Of a stretch of DNA of 64,000 nt, positions 1-10,374 are shown in pieces. This DNA comes from an uncultured Alphaproteobacteria bacterium. Its GTDB lineage: Bacteria; Pseudomonadota; Alphaproteobacteria; HIMB59; GCA-002718135. Made by a program: the position numbers and the translations under genes. The notes under the pieces are model-generated. The model did not search any database. It was given only the letters and a program-made list of their open reading frames with translations, and was not told the DNA's origin. The stretch lies in assembly GCA_902571865.1 (NCBI GenBank), contig CACGDO010000003.1, positions 94,099 through 158,098 on the forward strand, written 5' to 3'. Positions within the stretch are counted from its first letter, which is position 1, and each line of letters opens with the position of its first letter.

Positions 1-299
<299 letters not shown>

Positions 300-317
300 T
301 TAAGTTTTATACTTTAA

Positions 318-1106
318 TTATAATTCTGTAACAATAGCCTTTTTAAGTCCAGCAATTTCTTTGGCTGGATTTAGACCTTTAGGACAAGACCTAGTACAAT
401 TCATTATTGAATGACATCTATAAAGTTTTAATGAATCATTTATTGCTTTTAATCTCTCTTTTCTTTCTGAGTCTCTAGAGTCACTTACCCATCTTGCTGC
501 TTGTAAAAGGACTGCAGGTCCTAGATATTCATCTCCATTCCACCAATAACTTGGACAAGAAGTAGTGCAGCAAAAACATAATACGCACTCCCATTTACCA
601 TCTAGTTTTTCTCTATCTTTTGGTGATTGTTTTTTTTCGTCTCCTGATTTTTTTTCTTCATTTGTTTTTTCACGTTGCAACCAAGGTTTAATGGAAGCCA
701 GTTGCTCATAAGCCTTACTAAGATCTGGAACTAGATCTTTTACTACACGCATATGTGGAAGAGGGTAAATATTTATTTCATTCTTAACATCAGACATACT
801 TTTCAAACATGCTAATGTGTTAACACCATCAATATTCATAGCGCAGGAACCACAAACTCCTTCTCTGCAAGATCTTCTAAATGTTAAAGTTGGATCAATT
901 TCGTTTTTTATTTTCATAAGTGCGTCTAATACCATTGGGCCACACTTTTCTTGATCTATCTCATAATTATCTATCCTAGGATTTTTATCATCTTCGGGAT
1001 CCCATCTATAGATTGCAAGTTTCTTTGGATCGTTTGCAGGTTCTTTTAGTTGGTGGGTTTTCCCTTTAGTTATTTTTGAATTTGCAGGAAGTGTAAACTG
1101 AGCCAT
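318..1106 (-). CDS. sdhB: Succinate dehydrogenase iron-sulfur subunit
   Basis: [15 protein letters not shown] and CxxCxxxCP Fe-S motifs; operon context. Confidence 0.97.
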   Translation of the reverse strand: MAQFTLPANSKITKGKTHQLKEPANDPKKLAIYRWDPEDDKNPRIDNYEIDQEKCGPMVLDALMKIKNEIDPTLTFRRSCREGVCGSCAMNIDGVNTLACLKSMSDVKNEINIYPLPHMRVVKDLVPDLSKAYEQLASIKPWLQREKTNEEKKSGDEKKQSPKDREKLDGKWECVLCFCCTTSCPSYWWNGDEYLGPAVLLQAARWVSDSRDSERKERLKAINDSLKLYRCHSIMNCTRSCPKGLNPAKEIAGLKKAIVTEL

Positions 1107-2899
1107 TAGTAAACTCTTCTTTTAGGTGGTATTGGTTGAACATGATTAGTTAGAGTATTCATATGAACACCTCTGGAACCCATACTCACATCTCCCTTAT
1201 CGTTTAACCAGGCTAAAGAGTGAACTAACCAATTATTATCATCTCTTTCTTTATAATCTTCTCTTGCATGTGCTCCTCTGCTTTCAGTTCGATTTAACGC
1301 AGAATGAAGAGTAACTTTTGATTGTGCCATTAAATTGTGTAACTCTAAAGCTTCGACCAAGTCCGTATTGAAGATTAATGATTTGTCTTTAATATCTATG
1401 TCATCCATTGAGCTCTCAACTTTTGAATATTCTTCAATACCTTTTGATATGAGATCATGTGTTCTAAATACTGCGCATTTTTGCTGCATTATATGTTGCA
1501 TTGAAGTACGAAGTTCTCCAGTTGTAGAGTTTCCTTTGCTGTTTCTAATCTTATCAAATCGCTCAATAATATTATCTGTTTTTGATTTAGTAATTTCAAT
1601 TTTTTTAGAATTTGGTTTTACTTTTTCTTTACATGTTAGACTAGCTGCTTTGCCAAAAACAACAAGATCGATTAATGAATTTGTTCCTAATCTATTAGCA
1701 CCGTGTACAGAAACACATGCAGCCTCACCAACAGCCATTAAACCTTCACATATATTATCTGGATTTTCATTTGTTGGCCTTAGAACTTCTGTTCTATAAT
1801 TTGTCGGTATACCACCCATATTATAATGAACCGTTGGAAGAACTGGTATTGGATCTTTAGTCAGATCAACTCCAGCAAATATTTTTGCAGTTTCTGAAAT
1901 ACCAGGCAATCTTTTATGTAATGTATCAGCATCAATGTGCTCAAGATGAAGTAGAACATGATCGGCATTATCTCCACAACCTCTATTTTCACTAATTTCA
2001 ATAGTCATTGCTCGGCTTACTACATCCCTTGATGCTAGATCTTTTGCATTTGGAGCATATCTTTCCATAAATCTTTCACCATCACTATTAGTTAAATATC
2101 CTCCTTCTCCTCTTGCTCCCTCAGTGATTAAGACTCCTGCACCGTAAACTCCTGTTGGATGGAACTGAATAAATTCCATATCAGAAAGAGGTAGGTTTTG
2201 TCTTAAAGCCATAGCACTACCATCACCAGTACAAATGTGAGCACTCGTGGATGAGAAGTAAGCTCTTCCATATCCACCAGTAGCTAGAATTGTTTGATGA
2301 GATAAAAATCGATGGATTGATCCATCCTCTAAACACCATGTTACCACACCAATGCAATTACCTTGATCATCAGAAATTAAATCTAAAACAAAATATTCAA
2401 TATAAAATTCTACATTATTTTTAAGTGATTGCTGATAAAGTGTATGGAGTAAAGCATGTCCTGTTCTATCAGCTGCTGCACAAGCTCTCATAGCAGGAGC
2501 TCCTTCACCATTATTGGTTAAGTGTCCGCCAAAAGGTCTTTGATAGATCTTGCCATCATCTGTTCTACTAAAAGGCATGCCATATTCTTCAAGTTCAATT
2601 ACTGCTTCAGGGGCTTTAGAGCATAAGTATTCAATTGCATCTTGATCGCCAAGCCAGTCGGAACCCTTAACTGTATCATACATGTGCCACTTCCAATTAT
2701 CTTCACCCATATTACCTAAAGCTGCTCCAATTCCACCTTGTGCTGCAACAGTATGACTTCTTGTCGGAAACACTTTTGATATACAGGCTGTTTTTAATCC
2801 AGCTTCAGCGCATCCAAGCGTAGCTCTCAGTCCTGATCCTCCAGCTCCAACAACTACAACGTCATAATGGTGATCAATAATTTTGTATGAATTAGTCAT
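1106..2899 (-). CDS. sdhA: Succinate dehydrogenase flavoprotein subunit
   Basis: FAD motif [49 protein letters not shown]. Confidence 0.98.
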   Translation of the reverse strand: MTNSYKIIDHHYDVVVVGAGGSGLRATLGCAEAGLKTACISKVFPTRSHTVAAQGGIGAALGNMGEDNWKWHMYDTVKGSDWLGDQDAIEYLCSKAPEAVIELEEYGMPFSRTDDGKIYQRPFGGHLTNNGEGAPAMRACAAADRTGHALLHTLYQQSLKNNVEFYIEYFVLDLISDDQGNCIGVVTWCLEDGSIHRFLSHQTILATGGYGRAYFSSTSAHICTGDGSAMALRQNLPLSDMEFIQFHPTGVYGAGVLITEGARGEGGYLTNSDGERFMERYAPNAKDLASRDVVSRAMTIEISENRGCGDNADHVLLHLEHIDADTLHKRLPGISETAKIFAGVDLTKDPIPVLPTVHYNMGGIPTNYRTEVLRPTNENPDNICEGLMAVGEAACVSVHGANRLGTNSLIDLVVFGKAASLTCKEKVKPNSKKIEITKSKTDNIIERFDKIRNSKGNSTTGELRTSMQHIMQQKCAVFRTHDLISKGIEEYSKVESSMDDIDIKDKSLIFNTDLVEALELHNLMAQSKVTLHSALNRTESRGAHAREDYKERDDNNWLVHSLAWLNDKGDVSMGSRGVHMNTLTNHVQPIPPKRRVY

Positions 2900-3229
2900 C
2901 TAAAAAACCATTCTCACTAAGTTAACAGTAATTAAAATCATGATAAAATATATAAGGTAATTTATTGATACTTTAATGAATTTGGCTGTCTTTTTCGATG
3001 TGACATAATCTTCAATAATTGTTTGCAGTCCTAATTTTGAATGCAGAAGCATAGATTGCATCATCACAAAAAATAAGAATGCATTAAAATAGGATTGAAA
3101 AAAAATCTCTATTTCAGAATAAGTCATCTTTGATAATGATATTGCAGAGTATATAAACCAAAACGTCAATGGTATTAAAATTGAAGCAGTAATTCTTTGA
3201 GTTAACCATTTAAAAGCATAATTTTTCAT
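2900..3229 (-). CDS. sdhD: Succinate dehydrogenase membrane anchor subunit
   Basis: ~109 aa, three TM segments, position between sdhC and sdhA. Confidence 0.85.
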   Translation of the reverse strand: MKNYAFKWLTQRITASILIPLTFWFIYSAISLSKMTYSEIEIFFQSYFNAFLFFVMMQSMLLHSKLGLQTIIEDYVTSKKTAKFIKVSINYLIYFIMILITVNLVRMVF

Positions 3230-3606
3230 GCGAAGTACCAGACAACTAAACTAGAAATTAAAGTTAAACATATAACAGCATAACCCGATTTATATACTTG
3301 AGATAATTCCATTCCAATACCGAATGACCAATATAATTTTCTACATCCATTAAATAAATGGTAAAAAATACCGACAGTCCAAATCATTAGAACTAGTTTA
3401 AACAAGATACTCTTAGAAAGAATTTCAAAATAAATATAAAATTCGGGACCAAAACTAATTAAAAAAAACCAAATTGAAATTAATAGTGCACCCACACTTA
3501 ACCCTATTCCAGATATCCTATGAAAAATTGAAAATACTGCTGTAAGTACTCTTTTGTGAATAGATAGGTGAGGTGATAATGGTCTATTATCAGTCATTTT
3601 TTTCAT
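3226..3606 (-). CDS. sdhC: Succinate dehydrogenase cytochrome b556 subunit
   Basis: RPLSPHLSIHKR...SIFHRISGIGL...YHLFNGCRKL haem b anchor motifs. Confidence 0.93.
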   Translation of the reverse strand: MKKMTDNRPLSPHLSIHKRVLTAVFSIFHRISGIGLSVGALLISIWFFLISFGPEFYIYFEILSKSILFKLVLMIWTVGIFYHLFNGCRKLYWSFGIGMELSQVYKSGYAVICLTLISSLVVWYFA

Positions 3607-3713
3607 TTTTTTTATGTCTCATAAGTAAGTATTTTTCTTCAAATTTCAAAATATTAATGGTTAAGTTATTTTTCTTACTATCACGGAAGTTTGTAAAATG
3701 TTGATAAAAAGTG

Positions 3714-3753
3714 CCAAATTTTATGAAAATCATCCAAATTTAATGCCAAATTT
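3714..3753. promoter_or_regulatory. Three direct copies of CCAAATTT upstream of sdhC (3714-3721, 3734-3741, 3746-3753)
   Basis: Read directly: gtgCCAAATTTtatgaaaatcatCCAAATTTaatgCCAAATTTaac. Confidence 0.35.
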
Positions 3754-3800
3754 AACTAAAAATCTTGAATTTTAAATAGATAGATATTACTCTTAATAAG

Positions 3801-3934
3801 CCGGATTATACTCGTTTCTTAGCTTCGGAGGAACGCCAAGAATTTTTAATTATCTTACCCGCCGTTTGATAATTATTAGAGTTTCTTATTCTAGAGAGGT
3901 GTCTGCCAAGGTACAAACTAGTTTTAGAGTCCGG
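3801..3934. ncRNA. Candidate rod-like structured RNA, strand uncertain
   Basis: Nested complementary segments: CCGGA 3801-3805/TCCGG 3930-3934; CTCGTTT 3811-3817 with AAAC 3915-3918 + GAG 3927-3929; CTT/AAG; ACGCC 3833-3837/GGTGT 3898-3902; AAGAA/TTCTT; TAATTATC 3847-3854/GATAATTA 3868-3875. Confidence 0.45.
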
Positions 3935-3935
3935 C

Positions 3936-4925
3936 CTACTTTAAATTTTTATTAAAAAAATTTTCCATCTTTTTAGAATATACTTCTGGATATTTAAACA
4001 TAGCATCTACATGATAAGAGTTTTCAACTAACCAAAACTCAGCATTAATTTTATTTTGATTTGTATATTCTTTAAAATAATTAAAGTGTCTTGTTAAGAT
4101 TCTTGTATCAGAGTCGCCATGAGCAAAAAAATAATATTGGTTCTTTGATAATTTTTTAGCTGGGGATAATTCTCTTGGATCTGTTCCAGTTAAGATTCTT
4201 CCAGCTAAACTAACTACTGGCCCAAATTCTATAGCAAGACCATATCTTGCTATTTCATCTTTTAAAATCATATTAAATTCAGCAAGTGAACTATCTGCCC
4301 ACACTGCACGTATTTCTGGTTCTGCATGTGCTGCAAAAATAGAGGTGCTTGCACCAAGAGATATTCCATGTAATCCAATACTATAAGACTTGAAACCAAT
4401 TTTTTTTAAAAAATCAAATGCACCAAGAATATCATTATATGACTTTAAACCTAAATCATCATAACTACTTACAGTATCACTTTGGCCGTAGTTTCTTAAA
4501 TCTATCGTAAGAACATTAAATTTTTTATTAACTAAAAAACTTGCAATAAGATTTGCTTCAGACTTACATTTACCATTCGGGCTTATACCGTGTGTTACAA
4601 TTATAATTGGTCTATTTGGAAAATAATTAAACAGCCATCCATTGATCTTTATTTCTAAATCACGAGATTGAAAGTATACATCTTGCCATTCATCTAAATA
4701 ATAGTCTTTAAAGTTAAAATTTTCTCTTACTTTTTGTCGTGCAAGAATAGAATATTCATGTGAGTCAACTGTTGTACTCCATGTATTAGGAAGAGATCCT
4801 TCGTGTAAACCACAATTTGGATCTATTTTTAAAATTTGATAAGCAACATAAAAACCTGCAGTAAAATAAACTACTGTTAATAAAACTACAGTGCTTACTA
4901 AAAATCTGATTATGTATTTCATCAA
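3936..4925 (-). CDS. Alpha/beta hydrolase with N-terminal TM segment
   Basis: IIIVTHGISPNGKC, GLHGISLGAS nucleophile elbow, C-terminal His region. Confidence 0.8.
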   Translation of the reverse strand: MMKYIIRFLVSTVVLLTVVYFTAGFYVAYQILKIDPNCGLHEGSLPNTWSTTVDSHEYSILARQKVRENFNFKDYYLDEWQDVYFQSRDLEIKINGWLFNYFPNRPIIIVTHGISPNGKCKSEANLIASFLVNKKFNVLTIDLRNYGQSDTVSSYDDLGLKSYNDILGAFDFLKKIGFKSYSIGLHGISLGASTSIFAAHAEPEIRAVWADSSLAEFNMILKDEIARYGLAIEFGPVVSLAGRILTGTDPRELSPAKKLSKNQYYFFAHGDSDTRILTRHFNYFKEYTNQNKINAEFWLVENSYHVDAMFKYPEVYSKKMENFFNKNLK

Positions 4926-5956
4926 TCTGGTTTTACTATAGTCATTTCATATAATCTGCTAGCAGTTCTTTTAAATTCTTCTGCTAGAATATTTATATTA
5001 TTTAATGAATTTATAGGTTTTGACGCTAAAATTACTATTGAACAATTATTTTCATATAACATATCAATTAATCCAATAAATCTCCTGCACGCATCTTTTT
5101 TCTGATTATCAAATTCAGGAACATTTTTTAAAAATACCAACTTAAATTTATCTGCAATATTTTTGTAATCTTCATTACCAAAATTTACTTCACAAAGATT
5201 TTCAAAATCTATCATCATTAGATTTGATGTGCATTTATCGAACTCTAGTTCACGACTTTTAGATTTTATTTTTACAGCTGTTAAATGGGAGGGGTCAACA
5301 AAGCGATTAAATAATTTTTCAAATTCATTTGACGTTTCAGTTGTTATAGGTGTGAAATATGTCTTTGATTGATTTAACGTTTGTCGACGAAAATCAGTTT
5401 TAATACTAATATCATAAAGAAAAAAATTTTTTTTAACTAAATCAATAAATGGCAGAAAGTCATTTCTCTGCAAACCATCTTTATATAGATTATCTGGATG
5501 AAAATTTGACGACAGTAATACAAATATTTTATATTTAGAAAAATAATTAAATATTTTTTTTATTATTAGTGCGTCAACAATATTAAAAATATGTAATTCA
5601 TCAATAAATATTATTTTGTAATCTCTACTTAAATTTTTTACATAGTTTTCGATTGCAAGTTCTTTATTTTCTGATTTTTTAACTTGTTCATGGATTTCAT
5701 TCATTAAGTTATTAAAATGAACTTTTTTTCCAATCTTAGTATTTTGATAAAATAAATTTAATAAAAATGTTTTTCCTGTTCCAACTTGACCATAAAGATA
5801 AATTCCTTCGAAAATTTTATCCTTAAAAAATAACTTTGTTTTACTAAAAGATGACCATACATTATCTGCTTGTTTTAAAAATTCAATTTGATCTTTATTT
5901 TTTTTAATAAAATTATTTTCAACAAAACTATTGTATTGATCAATAACATTAAACAT
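4922..5956 (-). CDS. zapE: Cell division protein ZapE / AFG1-like ATPase
   Basis: GIYLYGQVGTGKTFLL Walker A, IIFIDELHIFNIVDA Walker B, SSNFHPDNLYKDGLQR. Confidence 0.92.
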   Translation of the reverse strand: MFNVIDQYNSFVENNFIKKNKDQIEFLKQADNVWSSFSKTKLFFKDKIFEGIYLYGQVGTGKTFLLNLFYQNTKIGKKVHFNNLMNEIHEQVKKSENKELAIENYVKNLSRDYKIIFIDELHIFNIVDALIIKKIFNYFSKYKIFVLLSSNFHPDNLYKDGLQRNDFLPFIDLVKKNFFLYDISIKTDFRRQTLNQSKTYFTPITTETSNEFEKLFNRFVDPSHLTAVKIKSKSRELEFDKCTSNLMMIDFENLCEVNFGNEDYKNIADKFKLVFLKNVPEFDNQKKDACRRFIGLIDMLYENNCSIVILASKPINSLNNINILAEEFKRTASRLYEMTIVKPD

Positions 5957-6096
5957 TATTTTTTACCTAAGTACTGTTCAAGTTGTTTTAAAGTTTCTAG
6001 TTCACCATTGCTGATGCTTCTATTTTCTTTTTTCTTTTTTAATCTTTTATATTCCTTGATTAGAAAATTAAGACTCTCCATTATTTGTTTATTCAT
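5956..6096 (-). CDS. Small 46-aa Lys/Glu-rich protein (MNKQIMESLNFLIKEYKRLKKKKENRSISNGELETLKQLEQYLGKK)
   Basis: Minus ORF linked by TAATG overlap to zapE and overlapping the MFS stop; below the ORF-track cutoff. Confidence 0.55.
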   Translation of the reverse strand: MNKQIMESLNFLIKEYKRLKKKKENRSISNGELETLKQLEQYLGKK

Positions 6097-7283
6097 GTTT
6101 TATAAATTATAGGTAAAATTGATGATACAACAATCATAATGGAGCTGATTAAAAATATAACTGATATTCCATAACCCCAATCAATAATATAACCAAAAAC
6201 TACAGGCGATAAGGCACTCGCAAAAACCCCAACTGCGTGTAGTAAAGCTTTAGCAGTTCCAATACTTTTCACTCCATAAATTTCTGCCCAGAGTGATCCC
6301 ATAAACGGTGCTGATAAACCTAAGTTAAATCCAAATAAAGACATGTAAAGCACGAATGACCAATAATTATTAAAGAAAAAAAGAATGGTGATACAGAGTA
6401 ACAAAGGTAATAGCACAAAAGGTATTGCTTTCTTTGTATTTATCTTATCTATTAAGGGCCCTCCTATTAATAAACCTAAAATAGAAAATAATCCAAAATA
6501 TATATAACCGTTCCCAAGCATTTCCATTGTCCACCCTTTAGCATCAAAAATATAAATCTGATGAAACATTAGCCCAGTACCAATAAATGGAAAGGCTGCA
6601 GCTAATGGAAAATAAATGAAAAAAACTCGGTCTTTTAAAATTTCTGTAATGGTCCAACTTTTATGTGTTTTCTCATTATCAATATTTTTTTGAAGAGCAG
6701 CATCCCTGCTTTTTTGATTATGAAGAATAAAGTATATGATTGGTATTAAGATCAAAAGAGTCAAAGTTGTTAAAAACCAAAGGGTTTTAAAATTAAAGTA
6801 TGAGTCCAAATTAACAATAATCTTTGGTAAAAACATTATACCTAACATTCCTCCAAGTGTTGCAACAGATATTGCCTTACCTCTATCAATTAAAAAATAT
6901 CTTGCCATTGAAGTTGAGCCGGCATGTGTCATAGCTCCCTGTCCAAAAAAACGTAATAAAAATAAAATAAGAAAAAGATGAAAAATATTATCGAAAATAA
7001 AATAAAAACCAATGCAAGCAAAAGCTAAACCAAGAATAATACCTATGGAGTATAATCTTAAATCAATTTTATCTATTAATTTAGCAAAGTTTATAAATAA
7101 AAATGAACTTACAAGCGTTGCTATGGCATAAACTAATCCAAACTCACCATCAGTTATTTTATATAGATTTCGAATATCATCGTTAAATAATGCAATGTAA
7201 AAAGTCTGTCCAAAACTTGCAAAGAAGACCATGACAAATCCGTATACTAAGAGATTAGGATCATTTAAAAAAAATTTTTTCAT
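6093..7283 (-). CDS. MFS transporter
   Basis: 12-TM hydrophobic pattern typical of MFS. Confidence 0.85.
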   Translation of the reverse strand: MKKFFLNDPNLLVYGFVMVFFASFGQTFYIALFNDDIRNLYKITDGEFGLVYAIATLVSSFLFINFAKLIDKIDLRLYSIGIILGLAFACIGFYFIFDNIFHLFLILFLLRFFGQGAMTHAGSTSMARYFLIDRGKAISVATLGGMLGIMFLPKIIVNLDSYFNFKTLWFLTTLTLLILIPIIYFILHNQKSRDAALQKNIDNEKTHKSWTITEILKDRVFFIYFPLAAAFPFIGTGLMFHQIYIFDAKGWTMEMLGNGYIYFGLFSILGLLIGGPLIDKINTKKAIPFVLLPLLLCITILFFFNNYWSFVLYMSLFGFNLGLSAPFMGSLWAEIYGVKSIGTAKALLHAVGVFASALSPVVFGYIIDWGYGISVIFLISSIMIVVSSILPIIYKT

Positions 7284-7289
7284 TACAGT

Positions 7290-7961
7290 TTAAAGCAATT
7301 TTTTAATACTATTTAAAAGCTCTACCATTTTACTTTTGTCTATTCTTCCAGTGTTAACATTTCGTGGGCTTGGATGATAACTACCAACTAAAATTTTCTT
7401 ATCGGGTAAAATATTCATAGATCCGTGAGAAAAAATAAAATCTTTATTTCGTATTTCATATTGTTGCTTATAATAATTTACACAGGCGTCATGACCAATT
7501 TTACCAAGGGCAACAATGACTTTTATTTTTTTTAAGAAAGCAATTTCTTGATTAAAAAAATTAAAACATGTTTTCAATTCTTGTGAAGTAGGTTTATCTT
7601 CTGGTGGTACACATTTAAGAGCAGTAGTTAAGTACATATTTTGAAGTTTCAAACCGTCACCTCTATCTACTGAATCTGGTTGGTTTGCAAATCCAGTTTT
7701 ATATAAACAGGAAAATAAAAAATCTGCAGATTTATCACCTGTAAAAACTCGGCCTGTTCTATTTCCTCCATGCGCTGCTGGCGCAAGACCTACCATTAAT
7801 AATTTAGCTTTTTCATCTCCATAGCCAGTAATGGGCTTACCCCAATAAGTTTGATCAATATATTGTTTTCTTTTTTCTTTCGCAATTTTTTCACGGAAGT
7901 TAACTAAGCGTTCACACTTTCTGCAATGAATAATGGATTTGTTTAAATTACTTAATGTCAT
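7290..7961 (-). CDS. Uracil-DNA glycosylase family 5-like (Fe-S UDG)
   Basis: CRKC, MVGLAPAAHGGNRTGRVFTGD, ALKCVPPEDKP, HPSPRNVNTGR. Confidence 0.9.
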   Translation of the reverse strand: MTLSNLNKSIIHCRKCERLVNFREKIAKEKRKQYIDQTYWGKPITGYGDEKAKLLMVGLAPAAHGGNRTGRVFTGDKSADFLFSCLYKTGFANQPDSVDRGDGLKLQNMYLTTALKCVPPEDKPTSQELKTCFNFFNQEIAFLKKIKVIVALGKIGHDACVNYYKQQYEIRNKDFIFSHGSMNILPDKKILVGSYHPSPRNVNTGRIDKSKMVELLNSIKKLL

Positions 7962-8555
7962 TTGGAAAATATATATTTATATTACAGCTCTGTGATTAAT
8001 GAAAGAGCTAAAGCTATTCTAGAATTTTGTTTCATCAAAACTCCACTTGAACAGTGGTTTAAAAAAGATGATGAATTTGATAATATATTGAAAAGTAGTT
8101 TTATGGATGATTACATTAAGGCTATTAATAATGATTATGATAATTGGAGAAATGATACTGAAGAATGTGTAGCTTTGATTATATTACTTGATCAACTATC
8201 AAGAAATTTTTTCAGAAATAATTCAAAAGCTTATGACCAGGATACTAAGAGTGTTTTAATTGTTAAAGAAGCAATAAGTAAAAATTATTTAGATAGCCTA
8301 GATATTGATAAAATACATTTTTTATTACTGCCATTAATTCATAGTGAAGATATCACAGATCATGAACTTGGTCATAAATTAGTCGATCAATATTTAAATT
8401 ATCATCCAGAATATACTAATATTAAAAAAGCTTGGGATGATCATAGCGTGGCAATTAAAAAATTTGGAAGGTATCCACATAGAAATAAAATATTAAATAG
8501 AAAATCAACAAATGAAGAAGAGTTATTTTTAACACAACCAAATAGTTCTTGGTAA
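7962..8555 (+). CDS. DUF924 family protein (start may be GTG at 7992)
   Basis: ILEFCFIKTPLEQWFKKDDEFD...LIILLDQLSRNFFRN...HRNKILNRKSTNEEELFL. Confidence 0.85.
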   Translation: MENIYLYYSSVINERAKAILEFCFIKTPLEQWFKKDDEFDNILKSSFMDDYIKAINNDYDNWRNDTEECVALIILLDQLSRNFFRNNSKAYDQDTKSVLIVKEAISKNYLDSLDIDKIHFLLLPLIHSEDITDHELGHKLVDQYLNYHPEYTNIKKAWDDHSVAIKKFGRYPHRNKILNRKSTNEEELFLTQPNSSW

Positions 8556-8564
8556 GATAAAGAT

Positions 8565-9497
8565 ATGCTTTTAAAAAGAGATTTTTCAGATATTTTAAAA
8601 CAACTTGAGTTTAAAAAAGGAAAAATTAAAGCTATTCTTGATACAGACACCTACAATGAAATTGATGATCAATTTGCTTTAGTGCAAATGTTGTTTTCAA
8701 AAGAAAAAATAGAAGTGCAAAGTATAAATGCTGCTCCTTTTTCAATGAATAATCGTTCAGATAATCCAAAGAAGGGTATGGAGCTCAGTTATGATGAAAT
8801 CTTTCGGTTGTTAGAAAAAATAAATTTTAAAAAAAATGATTTTGTTTTTAAAGGATCAACAAAATATGTAGGTTTTGAAAAAAAACCTATTAATTCACCT
8901 GCAGCAGATAATATCATAGAAAGTGCTTTAAAATGTTCTGAAGAGGATCCTCTATACGTAATAGCCATCGGTGCTATTTCTAATGTTGCCTCGGCATTAT
9001 TGAAAGAGCCAGAAATTATTAAAAAAATTGTTGTAGTTTGGTTGGGGGGTAATGCACTTTATTGGCCACAAAATTCAGAGTTTAATCTAAAGCAAGATAT
9101 TGGAGGTGCTCAGGTTTTATTTGATTGCGGTGTCTCAATAGTGATGGTTCCTTGCAAGGGCGTAACTTCACATCTTACTTCTACAGTTCCTGAAATCGAA
9201 AAATATATAGAGCCTCATGGTCAAATTGGTAAATTTCTTGCAATGCGATTTAAAGAGTACAATAATATACATAAAGGTTGGTCAAAAGAAATTTGGGACA
9301 TGGCGGCTGTTGGTTATGTTTTAAACGAAGACTGGGCGCCAACTAATATAATACCTTCTCCAATTTTATTAAATGATATGAGTTGGAGTTCAGACAAAAA
9401 CAGACATCCAATAAAAATAGTTTACGAAATCAAAAGGGATGCAATTTTAAAAGATTTTATTAAAAAATTAGAAAACTTTGTCAGTTCTTCCCATTAA
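8565..9497 (+). CDS. Inosine/uridine-preferring nucleoside hydrolase family
   Basis: ILDTDTYNEIDDQFAL metal-binding Asp motif; NHase-fold length. Confidence 0.85.
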   Translation: MLLKRDFSDILKQLEFKKGKIKAILDTDTYNEIDDQFALVQMLFSKEKIEVQSINAAPFSMNNRSDNPKKGMELSYDEIFRLLEKINFKKNDFVFKGSTKYVGFEKKPINSPAADNIIESALKCSEEDPLYVIAIGAISNVASALLKEPEIIKKIVVVWLGGNALYWPQNSEFNLKQDIGGAQVLFDCGVSIVMVPCKGVTSHLTSTVPEIEKYIEPHGQIGKFLAMRFKEYNNIHKGWSKEIWDMAAVGYVLNEDWAPTNIIPSPILLNDMSWSSDKNRHPIKIVYEIKRDAILKDFIKKLENFVSSSH

Positions 9498-10250
9498 ATA
9501 ATAAGACACTAAACCTAACCATTCGTGAGATCCTTGCTGAAAAGAATTTAGATTAGATAATAAATTAAGATTAGGAATTAATTTAAATTCTTTAATATTT
9601 TTAAAGTCCACTGCATATGGAATTAAATCCCAGTTATTTTTATCTGCTATAAGTAATGCTCTTTTCATATGCGAGGCAGATGTTATCAATAACCAATTTT
9701 CATTTATTTTTGGATTAGCGATTTTTTTTGAATATATTATGTTTTCATAGGTGTTTCTTGAATTATCTTCAAAAATTATCTTATCAATTTCTATTCCTAT
9801 TTTTTTGTAAAAAGATTTTGCAACTTGTGCATGATCAAAATCAGGTCTATTTAAAATCCCTGATCCACCACTAAAAATTACTTTAGCCTTATCAAATTTT
9901 TTAATGATAAAAACAGATTCAACTAATCTTTCTGAAGAACCATTTAAACTGATTTGATCATATTCATTATAAAGTAGAGGGTTTGTTGCACCTCCCAAAA
10001 TAAGAATGCCATCGACTTGGTCTGGAGGTTTTATGTATGAGTGATATTCTTTTTCAATATTATAAATTAGATAACTTCCAATAGGCAAAAAAGAGATAAG
10101 TGCGATAAATACAAAATTAATCAGAAAAATAATTAAACTTAACCCTCTCAATTTAACAAAATATAAAAATATTGAGAGCAAAGTAACAAAAATAAAAATA
10201 TTAAAAGGATTTAATATTAACCAAAGAATTTTAGATAGGTAAAATGACAT
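9468..10250 (-). CDS. YdcF-like DUF218 membrane protein (ElyC/SanA family)
   Basis: GILILGGATNP...RLVESVFIIKKF...VIFSGGSG...SRNTYENIIYSK...LLITSASHMKRA. Confidence 0.88.
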   Translation of the reverse strand: MSFYLSKILWLILNPFNIFIFVTLLSIFLYFVKLRGLSLIIFLINFVFIALISFLPIGSYLIYNIEKEYHSYIKPPDQVDGILILGGATNPLLYNEYDQISLNGSSERLVESVFIIKKFDKAKVIFSGGSGILNRPDFDHAQVAKSFYKKIGIEIDKIIFEDNSRNTYENIIYSKKIANPKINENWLLITSASHMKRALLIADKNNWDLIPYAVDFKNIKEFKLIPNLNLLSNLNSFQQGSHEWLGLVSYYLMGRTDKVF

Positions 10251-10298
10251 AATATTTTATAGCTCTAGTTTATACTATATAATATTTCATAAATAAAA

Positions 10299-10373
10299 GG
10301 TCTCGTGGTGAAATGGATATCACACGTGTCTTCGGAACATGGATTTGGGGTTCGAGTCCCTACGAGACCGCCA
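10299..10373 (+). tRNA. tRNA-Arg (anticodon UCG)
   Basis: GGTCTCG acceptor pairs CGAGACC; anticodon arm CGTGT-CTTCGGA-ACATG; T-arm TGGGG-TTCGAGT-CCCTA; encoded CCA. Confidence 0.95.
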
Positions 10374-10374
10374 A

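Noticed and set aside
1335-1799. 154-aa plus ORF within sdhA
   Set aside because: Antisense open frame over a well-supported gene; no family signature.
3801-3934. RNase P RNA, tmRNA or SRP RNA as identity of the structured region
   Set aside because: GGAGGAACGCC on plus and CCGGCTTAT on minus vaguely recall RNase P motifs but lie on opposite strands. The region is too short, no ACAGAA-type motif or tRNA-like domain is seen, and the SRP domain IV GGAA-loop motif is absent.
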